Origin: Linnemannia elongata
Taxonomy: Eukaryota > Mortierellomycota > Mortierellomycetes > Mortierellales > Mortierellaceae
NCBI GenBank assembly: GCA_036320915.1
Contig: JAXBDG010000016.1
Coordinates: 496,001 to 560,000 of the forward strand
Length of the DNA stretch: 64,000 nt
Reading direction: 5' to 3'
Shown here: piece by piece, positions 10,426 to 20,817 of the stretch
Numbering within the stretch: the first letter of the stretch is position 1
How the letters are laid out: every line of letters begins with the position of its first letter
Position numbers and translations under genes: made by a program
Notes under the pieces: model-generated
The model's database searches: none
What the model was told of the DNA's origin: nothing
The model's input: the letters and a program-made list of their open reading frames with translations, nothing else

Positions 10426-10990
10426 ATGTCTGCTGAAAACGACACCACCAGGAGATGCGAGATCTGCAACACCCATTTTCCCATCCAAAGGCTCGACCTA
10501 GTCCTTGCAGTACAAGATCGATCGGAAGACGACGAATCTGAGAGAACGGTCTTTCTCTGACTCTGGTGCAGACGCAAGAAGTTCGATATTCAAAAGGAGT
10601 CCATTCCGCCAAACTCTGCACCCTACCTGGACCTTACCACCTGAACTATCAAGTTGTTGTCAGCGTTTTCTTCTTTTTGTTTCGTTTCCAAAAGGGGACC
10701 AACAACTACCCCAGCCAAACTGCTGCAGAGCCCTGCTACCGCTGTTTTCGTGTCGTATCACGCTCCACGACTCACATCGCTCTGAGCTGTCGATCAGGAA
10801 CTTCATTTCAGACACTTATCTCTATAAAAGCCCAGTTGCTGATTCCAAATGTGTTGTTTTCAGTGACTAGCGGGCTGCTGGTCATGTGGGCATCTAGTTG
10901 AAGAAAAGAGGGAGACGATGTTAGCAAGGGAGAGGCTGATTGCAACAGCTGGGCATCAGAGGGAAGGAGGTAGAGATATAAGATGAGGAC
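10426..10990 (+). pseudogene. XPA-like tandem copy 6, degraded
   Basis: ATG 10426 opens a recognisable N-terminus: CEIC, HFPIQRLD, then VFL-stop-LWCRRKKF. The TGA again replaces a zinc-ligand codon, here the third Cys. A second TGA follows about 40 codons on (DLTT-stop). After that, homology is only traceable in pieces in other frames, for example DSHRSEL near 10760 and an AAGHV-like stretch near 10875, with extra DNA between. It is more decayed than copy 1. The right end is approximate. Confidence 0.6.
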
Positions 10991-11319
10991 TGAGGACCCT
11001 TTTTATAGTGGCGCGTCTTAAGAATTCATCTATCCTGACGCGTCGCGAAATCCGAGAATTTTTACACGAATGTGCCGCGGATATTTTACATGCAAGTGCC
11101 ATGGACATTTTAGCACATATATTGTAATTTTTTGCAAAGTACCCACTGCGTAAAAATAACATGCAGTGAGATAGCAAACACAGCACAATCACATACATCC
11201 CTTGATTTACAAGACCATTGTCCTTTTGTAGTGCGTTTGCTTTCAGTGGTATCGAGGTGGTGTATCATGTATTATTTGGTCGCTTTGCTCAATTTCTATT
11301 CTGCTTCCATTTTTTCCTT
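10991..11319. other. Intergenic
   Basis: Between the last XPA-like remnant and the 3' end of EMC2. No gene seen. Confidence 0.5.
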
Positions 11320-12945
11320 TCACTGGGTTTCGATCCACTTGGTGGCAGCAATTTTTGACGACTCGGCAGCAGCACCAGGAGCGCCATAGAGGGCGATCAA
11401 ACGCTCTGTGGCCAACAAATCCATAGCCTCCAAATCCTCCTGCGACGTTGCTGCTGTGTCTTTTGATGGTGCTGCCTTCAACAAGCGCGAAGCGCACTAT
11501 TGCACATTCAGAAAGTATTACGAGAGGTATAGAGCGGTTAGTTTCAAGGTTACCACACTTTGCACCCCAGATCAAACGCATGACTATGAAATATCTGCGG
11601 AGAGTTACCATCTTAATTCCGTAGAGTCCACGGACATGATCTCCGCACAGCTCGACAACGCGGCAAAACTGCTTCAATGCCAGCTGGATGTTGTCCTGTG
11701 TGTAAAGAATCTCGGCATACTTGAGGTGGAAGATGTGGTTCTGGGGCTGAAGCATCAACACCTCCTCCATACAGAACGCAGCCTGTGCGTACCTATTGAC
11801 AGGAAGGTCAAAGAGAAAATATTGCGGCTAGTCAGATCTTGGCACAGAGAAAAGGGACGATAGCCTTGACTCTCCGCAATTTTCCAATGCTTCCCAGGAA
11901 ACAAGATTGATGCTTACATGAGCTCGTCCAAGTACAGATCCGCGAGCTGAAGCCATCCCTCAAAGTCGGTGTAATTCACATCCAGGTACTTCACCAAAGC
12001 AGCGATGGCCTCTGAGGGCAATCCCATTGTGCGCAACAACATGACCTGACGCTTCGAGGCGAGCTAGAGATGAACCAAAACAAGTCGAGTGCATGGAAAG
12101 TTAATGAACTGTTAACTGTGGATCAGTTAGATAGCATTCGCAATAGAATTTATTCTTCATTTAGTCATGAATGGCACTTACGACGTTGGTCTCATCCTCC
12201 TCAAGGATAGCCTTGTAGATCTGTCCTGCCTCAGCGAGCTTTCCTACTGCCTCCAGCTGCATTCCCTGAAGGCGGCGGACACGAGGTGATCCTGGGAACC
12301 TTGTCTCAAGAGCCTGGATGCATTTCTACGGAATCGAAGAAGAGATGTATATGTCCTGTTAGATCTCTGATCCTTTTCCTGAACCGTGCTAACATGTTAA
12401 AATAAAGGCCTGGTCGGATGAACAATGTGATCCCGCTGCTGAACGTACGAGGGCAAGGCCATCATCGCCCATATCCAATGCAGCAATAGCAACCTGCTCG
12501 TACACGAGCCAAGCTATAGAGTAGAACGCATCAAAGGTCTATGTTAGATCAAAGCCTAATTTACTTTGTCCTTTAGTCACCAGTTCTCCCTCGTCTTCTA
12601 AAGCTGTCATCAGGGATGTCGCGTCGTGGTTGCTCTGACATTCATTCCTCTCGAAAACAGGTGTCCCTGACTGGCACTGACAAAGTTCCTGCAAACGTTC
12701 CCTGCTTCGCTGTTGCAGAACTTGAGTCCCACTTTTACATGAAAGTCCCACTCCTGATTCCGCTACATCTTTGGTTGTTGTTTCTGAGGAAGGCTCCTAT
12801 ACGTTTGCCTGAGGTTGTTACCATCGGCATCAAGTTTCAAGACGGCGCCCGAGTCGATGAGGGGCTTTCCGAGACGGACGACGACATCTGGCTTGCGCTC
12901 TGCGGAGGCGCGCAGGTCCTGGAGTACTTTTGCGGCGTTGACCAT
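11320..12945 (-). CDS. EMC2: ER membrane protein complex subunit 2 (6 exons, 279 aa)
   Basis: Exons: 12945-12822, 12513-12449, 12325-12182, 12063-11918, 11792-11609 and 11496-11320. All five introns (308, 123, 118, 125, 112 bp) have GT donors and TAG acceptors, and all join in phase. EMC2 is the TPR-like cytosolic scaffold of the EMC, which inserts tail-anchored and multipass proteins into the ER. Matches to the human protein, from memory: WLVYEQVAIAALD (human WIIYEQVMIAALD), FPGSPRVRRLQGM (FPGSHRVKRLTGM) and a TPR block CMEEVLML.PQNH (CLEELMMTNPHNH). The choice of the internal TAG at 12514-12515 rather than the TAG at 12539 is fixed by phase. It gives ADAWLVYEQ. The length is close to human (297). 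It shares a divergent promoter with MscL. Confidence 0.9.
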
Positions 12946-13592
12946 CTTGATTTTATATGAATTAGCGGAGTGGTTGTGAGAGGAGGAACTGATGAAAAGA
13001 TGATGGGCTTTTCAACTTTCTCAGCTGTCTGTACAAGAAGGTGATAGCATTTTTTGGTTGTTCGCTGGCAGGATCTGTGGAGGTCTACACGTGACCCAAG
13101 TATATTCAACTGAAAAAAAGAAAAAAAAGCCTGAAAAGAGCGTGGGGAACCCAAACGCGAACGTAGAGAGAACTTTGTGCTCAAGATCAGGGTCAACAGT
13201 GCGGGGGTGCCTGCAGCTATCATTCTCAGTGGGTGCATATGTCGTAACATATGAAATAGTGCACGTCTAAGTGTTGTGGATGCGTGTTGTGTGTGTACAC
13301 AAAGGACAGGGTGGTTGCTCCCTTATGTCCCCTTTTCCTTCAAATAAGTAGGTGGGAAGTGAGATCATCGAGAGATTGACCCCAGAGTTGGTGAGGAAAG
13401 GAACACAAGGGATTCGAATAAAAAGCGAGGAACGACTCTCTTTCCTCCCTTCTTCTTCTTCTTCTTCTTCATTATTCTTTTCTCCACTCAGGTCACCCAC
13501 CAGTCGCCCCATCCTTCATCAAACAAACACTCTCCCTCCCTTTTACCTCCACCTTTCAAACAATAACAACACAACGCAACAAAAACAGAAAA
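12946..13592. promoter_or_regulatory. Divergent EMC2 / MscL promoter region
   Basis: 647 bp between two gene starts on opposite strands. A CTT microsatellite and CT-rich DNA (about 13440-13560) precede the MscL start. No precise element could be assigned. Confidence 0.5.
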
Positions 13593-14930
13593 ATGTCGTC
13601 GCCACCAAACGGACGCCAGAACGGGGACACAAACGGACGGACGACACATCGCGAAAGAATCATAAACGGATTCCAAACCGCTGAAGACTCTGCACGCGAG
13701 TCTCTCTTGCACGGAGGTGTGGTCGTCACTCGTAAAGCAAAAACCCTCTGGACCCACTTCAAGGTAACCTGCCACCCCTTTGCCTCTCTTCTCCTCTATT
13801 TGCTCACAGACGTTGCTTTCTGAATTTGGACAAACTTGCTGTGCCCTGTGCATCAAACTCACAAATCGCTCGTTCTTGACTGACATACATCTCTCTCTCT
13901 CTCTTTCTTCAACTTGAATAGGACTTTATTGACAATGGGAACGTTGTCGGTCTGGCTGTAAGTCAAGCAACAAAAAGAATCTCTTGTTTCTGTAACTCAG
14001 GAAAGGAAAAGTGCCGTAGAGGAGCAAAAGAACGAAGGGTCATTCATCCGCATGACCGCAAAAAAAAAAAAAAAAGTTCCGTGTTGGACAGACAGAGTAT
14101 CATGGAACGAATACAGGGTCAACAAGCACCAAAAATAAGAACTAAACGACGAACTAGTGGCAGCTTTTAATATGAATCCATCTCTCATCGCTTACCTGTT
14201 TTCTACTCTTCTCCTTGACAAACATAGGTGGGATTGATATTAGGAGCAGCCTTCACATCACTGGTGTCCTCACTGGTCGACGACATCATTTCACCACCTC
14301 TGGGATTGGCAGTGGGACATGCGAGTCTGGACGATCTCTTTGTCGTCATCAAGGACGGAAAGAACGCCTCAGCAACTTATCTCACACTGGATCAAGGTAA
14401 ATAAGGATAGAAACGATAACAGGAGTATACAGCTGACTGTGTTGTTTGAATTCGCCCAGTATCTCACACAGCTTCCGCTTCATCCCTTTACCTACCTCGA
14501 TTTTCTCCCCCTGGGTGTGATGCATGCTGACATAAAATACAATCATTAGCCCACGATGACGGTGCAGTCTGTATTGCTTACGGACGGTTCCTCCAAATGA
14601 CGTTCAATTTCTTCGTTGTCGCGCTCGCTCTCTTTACCGTAATTCGAGGTACCCTCCTGCTTCTTTTTTTTTTATTATTTCTTACAAGATGTTCCATGCA
14701 AAGTACCACATCATTAACACCCCCTCGTACCATGGCACATAGTATTCCAATCCTTCCAGCAGGAGGAGATAATCAAGAGCAAGGTCAAGTGCAAGTACTG
14801 CCGCCAGAAGATCAGCAAGGTCGCGACGCGGTGTCAGTTCTGTACGTCATGGCAGGATGTGCCTGAGCGCAACCATGTCTCCAGTCCGCCTGGTCCCCTT
14901 GTCGATGCCAGTGGTCATATGAGCGATTAG
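13593..14930 (+). CDS. mscL: Large-conductance mechanosensitive channel with C-terminal zinc ribbon (5 exons, 220 aa)
   Basis: Exons: 13593-13763, 13922-13957 (36 bp), 14228-14396, 14550-14648 and 14743-14930. Introns of 158, 270, 153 and 94 bp all join in phase. The core is plainly MscL: GNVVGLAVGLILGAAF (TM1, about 64-90; E. coli has GNVVDLAVGVIIGAAF), SSLVDDIISPPLGL, a periplasmic-type loop, then YGRFLQMTFNFFVVALALF (TM2, 136-154). In bacteria MscL releases turgor under hypo-osmotic shock, opening by membrane tension. Here a hydrophilic 55-residue N-terminus and a C-terminal CKYC...CQFC zinc ribbon (C175, C178, C189, C192) are added. Fungal MscL proteins with this tail are known to me only as family members. 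Membrane location is not shown by the sequence. Confidence 0.88.
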
Positions 14931-15516
14931 CTTCCTTAACTTGCTGTTTTCTTCAAAACGTGTACAGTAAATTGATATTCTCTTCAACAGCCAGCGGCAT
15001 ACTTCATTGTTGTGCTACCTCCGCAGGCTGTGCGGCAACATGGAAAAGGTCACGTGGAAGTTAAGGTCTGGGCGGGAGTGCCCAAACGAGGCACGGCGGG
15101 CGTGGAGCCCTCCGTATTTTTTCACACTTCACTCTTCTCTTTTAACACCCGTGTTGAGCCCTACTTACTCCCTTGCACAAAACCATTCACGCAAACCCTT
15201 CCACTTCATCAACTATAATACCAACTGGCACTGGGTGAGTGTTTCCTCCTTCTTCGCGATGGAAAGACACAGTTGCGCAACAGCACAAAGGGGAATGAAA
15301 CGTACGAAAGGATGGATGACAAACTGTTGTACAGCTGGACGTGAGCGCTGAATGCCAAGCTTTTTCTCTTTAACCTTAGTGCTCGCCCGTCCGCTGACAA
15401 TCTCACTCCTTTTAACCATTATAGACCCCCATCTTCTACTTTCACTACTTTGACCTCTCCTCACCGCGCTGCTCGGGAAACAACACCCACAAACAATACA
15501 CCATTAAAAGCAAACT
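14931..15516. other. Intergenic, MscL to RBR gene
   Basis: No gene seen. CT-rich leader DNA and an ACCACAA/AACAATACACC-type stretch precede the start at 15517. Small ORFs on either strand have no recognisable content. Confidence 0.55.
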
Positions 15517-17298
15517 ATGCAGCAAGTCGACGAATACGAAGAGGACTACGACTACGTCTTCCTCTCGGACTTTGAGAACGACGCCTCGTGCCCACCAGGA
15601 GTCCGGGACGGCAGTTGTGGTGGCAGTGGTGCCAAAGGCAAGAGTCGAGTCTCCATCGGGGGTAGTCATACCATCCACAATACACAAGGACAAGCACAGA
15701 GGTCAGGAGCGTCCTTTCAGCAGAGGCAGCGGACACCAGAGTCCCAGCGCAGCGAGTCTGAAAGCGACCTGGACGATGACTTTGACAACAACAATGACGA
15801 CGGTTTAACTGTCGACAGTCGAGGTATTCACACTGAGGAACAAGGTGGGAACCATGACGAATTGGAAGACTCTGACGGCGAGGAGATCGAGTATGGGTAC
15901 GAGACAGATTTGTTGGTGATCATGCCAGCGATGTTGCGGAATTATAGTCACCATGCGACCAATTACCATCCAGAACTATGGCGTCCAGCTCCTGGGTCTG
16001 GTTCTGGGCGGTACTCTCCCCACGCTTCTTCAGCACGTTGCCGACAAGAAGGTACATTTTCTTTTAATTTGGATGTATCAACTATTCTTATTCCTCGGGG
16101 CATTATGCATCCTTGGTATCACCGGGTATGTTTTAACGCACTGTCTCTTATTCTTTCTTACGCAATCTATATAGACCGGATGCTGGATCGGGAAGAATTG
16201 CTAAAGAACACGATACCATCGACAACATGCGGAATTTGCTTTGAGTCTTTCATGACTTTTGACCTGGACCCATTACAACAGCAGCGGGAGCACCAGGAAG
16301 AGTCCACGGCAACTTCGTCGCGGGTCCAGTTCGCACGCACATTCACCGAACGACTAGCACGGTCGTTTTCTCGCCAGAGTGTCGAATACTCTCAACAGCA
16401 GCAACAACAGATACCCGGAAGCTACAATGTTGCCTCAACTTCTACATCTGCACAAGGACCCCCTTCTCGGCGGATCTCTATGGCAGCACCTTCGATCACA
16501 CCCTCAATGTCCTCAAAAGAGCTAGGAATTGTCCTCCCCTGCGACCATGGCCTCTGCCTCTCCTGTCTTCAATCCTTCCTTCTCAACGCTACCCAAAACC
16601 CTCAAGCCCGCTTCCCCACCGTCTGCCCACAACCGGGTTGTCGGACCCCTATCCCTACCGAATCTGCAGAATGGGTATTAGACAGGGAGACGTTAGAGAT
16701 TTGGTACCGTAAACTGGCCGAGATACATGTTGCGAACAAGGTCTGTTGTCCATTACCAGAGTGTCGGTCGATTGTAGATCTGGACGATCGCGATGGGACT
16801 GCAGTTACTTGTCCCGAATGTCGGAATTCGTTTTGTGCCTCTTGTGCTGTGCCTTTTCATCGGGGTATGTTACAATCCTTGGGCTGTTTGTTGATATCTG
16901 TGTTTTGTGATGATATTCACTTTTTTCTTTGATCTCCCAAATAATTCGTGTGATAATTAACCTGAGACCTACAACCTTTTTTTTTGCCCTTCTCACTTTC
17001 TCACTCTTATCCAACAGGCTTGACATGCGAACAATACAGAGAACAGACACAAGGTGGGCAAACAGAGGAAGACCGAGCAATGCTCCAACTAGTCCAAGAC
17101 CGACACTGGCGACATTGTCCCTCCTGCAGATTCGTGATCGAGAAGCAACAAGGGTGTAACCATATGATCTGTCATTGCGGCCAGAGCTTTTGTTATGCTT
17201 GCGGTCACCCCTGGAACGAGATGGATGCGAGATGCTCGAGGGATTGTGAAAGTGAAGGTGTTCATGATGATATGGCTGTCGATTGTCTTATCATGTAG
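15517..17298 (+). CDS. RBR-type E3 ubiquitin ligase (3 exons, 501 aa)
   Basis: Exons: 15517-16051, 16175-16864 and 17018-17298. Donors are GTACAT and GTATGT, with TAG and CAG acceptors, both in phase. The N-terminus (1-150) is acidic and disordered. RING1 begins C197-x2-C200 and resumes at C301DHGLCLSC, so about 100 disordered residues sit inside RING1 between ligand pairs. The IBR is CCPLPEC...VTCPECRNSFCASC. RING2 is HCPSCRF...GC455NHMICHCGQSFCYACG, where C455 is the position of the catalytic thioester Cys in RBR ligases. The enzyme takes ubiquitin from an E2 onto this Cys before passing it to substrate. Intron 1 is 123 bp, a multiple of 3, and has no stop, so a retained-intron product would stay open. 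Confidence 0.85.
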
Positions 17299-18219
17299 AT
17301 TCATTGGCATGCTTTGTAAATTAAAAGAGTCATTTTTTTTCTTCAAGCTGTGTGCAAGTATTGGAGAGAGGAGAATGGTTGAGTAAGATATATTATTAGG
17401 ATATGTAAATTAGAAATGATGGACTATTGTACAAGGTGATGATGGACAACTAAGAAAAAAAAGAGAAAAATAATAGCTTCGCAATTGGTCACGAAAGAAA
17501 GAAATAAAAAAAAAGTGTGACTAGGGGTCGAAGTAGAATGACCCGACAAACAGAACTAAAACAAATGACAGAAATCGAAAAGAAAGTCGGGAGAGCTACA
17601 AACTTCCCAGCTGCGAAGCAAAAACAAAAAAAGGTAAAAATGAAGACACATTAAAAAGCGGGGTCCGTGTGTCGCTTTTTTAGAAGTTGAAGGAAGAAGA
17701 AGAAAACAGGGCCTAGGCGGTTCCAATGGATGTTATGTTGTGGGCCCAATTTTTTCCTTGATACGCTTCCAGAGTCCTTGGCACGAGCTTGTTGTTTTGT
17801 TGTGTTTTCTATGTTTGTTGTTTGTGTTTGTGTTGCTCATGGTTACTCCCTGGCTTGAACTTGTAGCGATTCCTGTTTGTTTGTGAAATCTTTGTGTGTC
17901 GTCTGAGGTGCAGAAATTTCGATCCGTGAGCTCCATTCGCGTGTTCGCGTCCTGCAATCCATTCATCCTCCCCCCTCCCTTTCTCACTCCTCTCACTGTG
18001 TCTCCCTCAACCTCAACTGACAAATCATGGCAATGGCAGAACTCCTCCTCCGTGTGAGACTATAGTCAAACTTCCATCTCCGGTTTCAGCTCATCGGGCA
18101 AGGCAAGGTAGACAAAGTCTGTCGAAGGGGGATTGGTCGGCAAATGAGTGGACAAGATAAATAAAGGTTGTATGTTGTGAGCTGCAGGACTTTTGGCTGA
18201 GTCGGAGAGATAAATAAAA
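17299..18219. other. Convergent intergenic region
   Basis: Holds the 3' ends of the RBR gene and of the PAP2-like gene. A-rich runs and AATAAA-like motifs (near 17500, and on the other strand near 18210) fit polyadenylation. No gene seen. Confidence 0.55.
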
Positions 18220-19714
18220 TTAAAGGCTTGATGCGGCAGAGGCGGGGACGGAGGTGATGGCGGGAGCGGATCCTGTTGTTGCCGTTGCTGTTGCCGTTGC
18301 TGTTGTTGTTGGAGTATGAGCGTAGCCGGTGGACGGGTGATCGTCCTCCGAGGGGGTGACCATGATCTCGATCCCCGTCGGCGCTAGCGGTGACGACAAT
18401 AGCTCGGTACCGTCCGCGGTGTTGTTGCTGTCCTTGGGTTGTTGACCACTTGGCAGTTTAGAACGCGTTATACTGCTCACAGCAGCACCTGAGTTGGCAC
18501 CTGCAGTCTCAGAAGCAGCAGCATTGGCAACAGCAGTCGCCCTGAGAGAGAGGTTCGAAGACCGTCGAAACAGCTTCCCGGCCTTGAGTCGTTCCGCAAA
18601 GTCACTCATCATGCTCGCAGCAGACGAGGAGCGTGATCGTGTTCCTGGTGCTGGTGCGTTGGTGGCTAGGGTGGAAGAAGGTACTGCCGAAGTTGAATTG
18701 CTCCTCGAGTTAGTTGGTCTCTGTTGATCCAAGGATAGGGGGAATTGCCGGTCTTGTTTAAGTTCACCCAATTCTTCGTCATTCTGTTGCTGTTGTTGCA
18801 GAGCAAGCTGCTGTTTCTGTAGCTCCTGCTCCTCAAGCTCCCTCTGCTGCTCCTGCTCTTGCTGCTGCGAAAGAGCAAAGGCTCGCTTCACACGCTGAGC
18901 AAAGGCATCAAAGTTGACATGTTGCGCCTGTCGATAGGCCGCAAAGGTAGGGTATGCAAACGAGCTCGTCGAATCCGCAGTGTTGCCTCGAGGACGAGTC
19001 TGGAAAGTGACGTTATTATGGATCGCTGCTCCTGCCCCTGCAGCAGCGGCGTCACCGTCAACGGGATCGTCCGCAAAGCGGGCTCCTCCTGTTCGTCCTT
19101 GGGATCGTGGAGTGGCTGCTGAAGAAGGGTGAAGACGGATGGCCGGTGCTGCAGGTGTTGCGTCTGAGCGGGTTGGGGAGTGGAGGACGACGGGGTCGGG
19201 GATAGGGGAGTGGGTATAGATGGGGAGGGTGGACTCGACGACTGGTGAGGGAACCAGGAAGCGAACTATGAGCTATTGGATAGGTGTATATATGCAAGCA
19301 TCATGCATGCGGAAGCAAGGGGGGAATGGGGACAGAGAGGAGGGTTGACGAAGAGAAACGACAACGATGAGAACAGATAACATAACATAGAAGCAAGAGA
19401 GGTAAGTAATTGGGCTCAATGGCAATTGATACTGTTCTTGTTATTTTTCCTGGTTGTACACCCGGTAAAACCAACAGTAAAGAAAAAAAAAGGGTGAGTA
19501 GAAAGCGAACAAGAAGTGCAACAGGAGAAACAAGGCGTACAGAGAAGGCGATCCAGATAGCAAAGAAGACGCCGAGAACGGAGCCGAGGACTTGTGAGGA
19601 TATGGAATGGTGTTTGCCGTAAACAACGGGAAGGGTAATGAGAAGGATGACGGCGATGAAAAAGAAGCAGCGTTGGGCTGTCTTGTGCCAGCGTGGGTAG
19701 ACATGGTGCCACAT
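18220..19714 (-). CDS. PAP2-like two-TM protein with long disordered tail (2 exons, 408 aa)
   Basis: Exon 1 is 19714-19541 and exon 2 is 19272-18220. The 268-bp intron (GTACGC...AATAG) joins in phase 0. Residues 16-66 hold two hydrophobic helices around VVYGKHHSISSQVLGSVLG, which resembles the last conserved motif of PAP2 / dolichyl-diphosphatase enzymes (R-x-Y...H-x-x-x-Q-V-L-x-G). The earlier PSGHS-type motif is not present. The rest is Pro/Ser/Ala-rich, with a Q/E-rich coiled coil (QQQEQEQQRELEEQEL) and Thr-Ala repeats near the end. The DNA upstream of ATG 19714 is CT-rich leader, so I see no missing exon nearby. It could be a truncated phosphatase or a different membrane protein that only resembles one. 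Confidence 0.55.
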
Positions 19715-20817
19715 TCCCTTTGTTGATTACAAGGGTGTGAGTTGAAGGGAATGAGGGAGGTGCAGTGGGAAGGAAGGAAGGGGTGAAAGGAAGGGAAGAA
19801 GAAGAAAGTGAGCAAGAGTGTGAAGTGAAAAGAATGGAGAGGTCAGGCAGGCTGAGAAAAATGAAGAGGAAGGAGAACTAAAAAGAGGAGTGAGGAATAG
19901 TAAAGAAGTGAAGTGAAGTGAAGTGGAGAAGTGAGAAAAGAGAGAAGCGCAGACTAGCAGGCAGTTGACTTAATCTTCTCTTTTTGTCTATCTTGACCGT
20001 CTGCTCCTTGTCTTGTTCTGTTGGTTAGACAAACCGGAAACTAAGAACAACAACGAAAAGAAAAGAAAAAAAAAATAACCGCCGTGAACACACGTCCCTC
20101 AGGGCCTATTACTGCACGTGACCTTCGGGCAACGGCAAAAAGTAGCGCCTTTTGACGCGTTGCATAACGCAGGGCTACTCTTCCTTCTAACACATTCCTT
20201 TGTTAACATTTGCTTATATTTATACTATACCTCTCGTGGCTTCCTTTACTCCCGCTCAGGCACCATCAGTCAGTCCATCATTGATACCTTTACTTCTATC
20301 ACTCACTGATCAGACATACAAAAATGATCGCAGTGGAAGGGATAGATTCGAAAGCAACGATGACCGACTCTCACTTTTATGCAATCAACAGCCCAACCAG
20401 GGCTGATACATGGACAAGAGCGCACTTCGCCCACGCTTTCAATGTGCAAACGAACAGCTCCATTTTTTCTCGTAGCCTGTCTAAAGAAACACACAGCACT
20501 ACAACTGAGGCAAGACTGCTGCTGAAGGAAGCTGAATTTCGTCCACTTCGATAGAAACAAGGAGTGGAGAAGAGGATCCAAGTATCACACATCAACCTTA
20601 CACTGCAGTGCTGCAAGCACTACGCTTCCAGCGATTGTCTTTTGGTCTACTCAGGCTGCAGTTCGTTCAAAAAAAAATAAATATAATAATAATAAAAATA
20701 ATCACGATTTGCGTTTGACTTTTGCCACCACTACTCGGATCCTGACTATTCTTCGCCTCCACACCGCAATCTCTTTTTTCTAATCAATCCTTACTCCCTC
20801 TCTTTGCATTCATCTCG
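19715..20817. other. Divergent intergenic region before the F-box cluster
   Basis: The pyrimidine-rich leader of the PAP2-like gene on the minus strand is followed by mixed DNA. A 76-codon ORF at 20324-20554 (+) has a TATA-like stretch upstream but no recognisable motif, so I do not call it a gene. Confidence 0.5.

Noticed and set aside
4145..10560. TGA at Cys positions of XPA-like copies 1 and 6 as selenocysteine codons
   Set aside because: Both copies have a further TGA at a non-Cys position, no SECIS-like hairpin was evident downstream, and selenoprotein synthesis is rare in fungi. Pseudogene decay is simpler.
12514..12538. Acceptor at 12539-12540 for EMC2 exon 2
   Set aside because: It breaks the frame with exon 1. 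The TAG at 12514-12515 restores phase and gives the conserved AWLVYEQ start.
20324..20554. 76-codon ORF as a small gene
   Set aside because: No homology, no signal peptide and no conserved pattern; it lies in a divergent promoter region.
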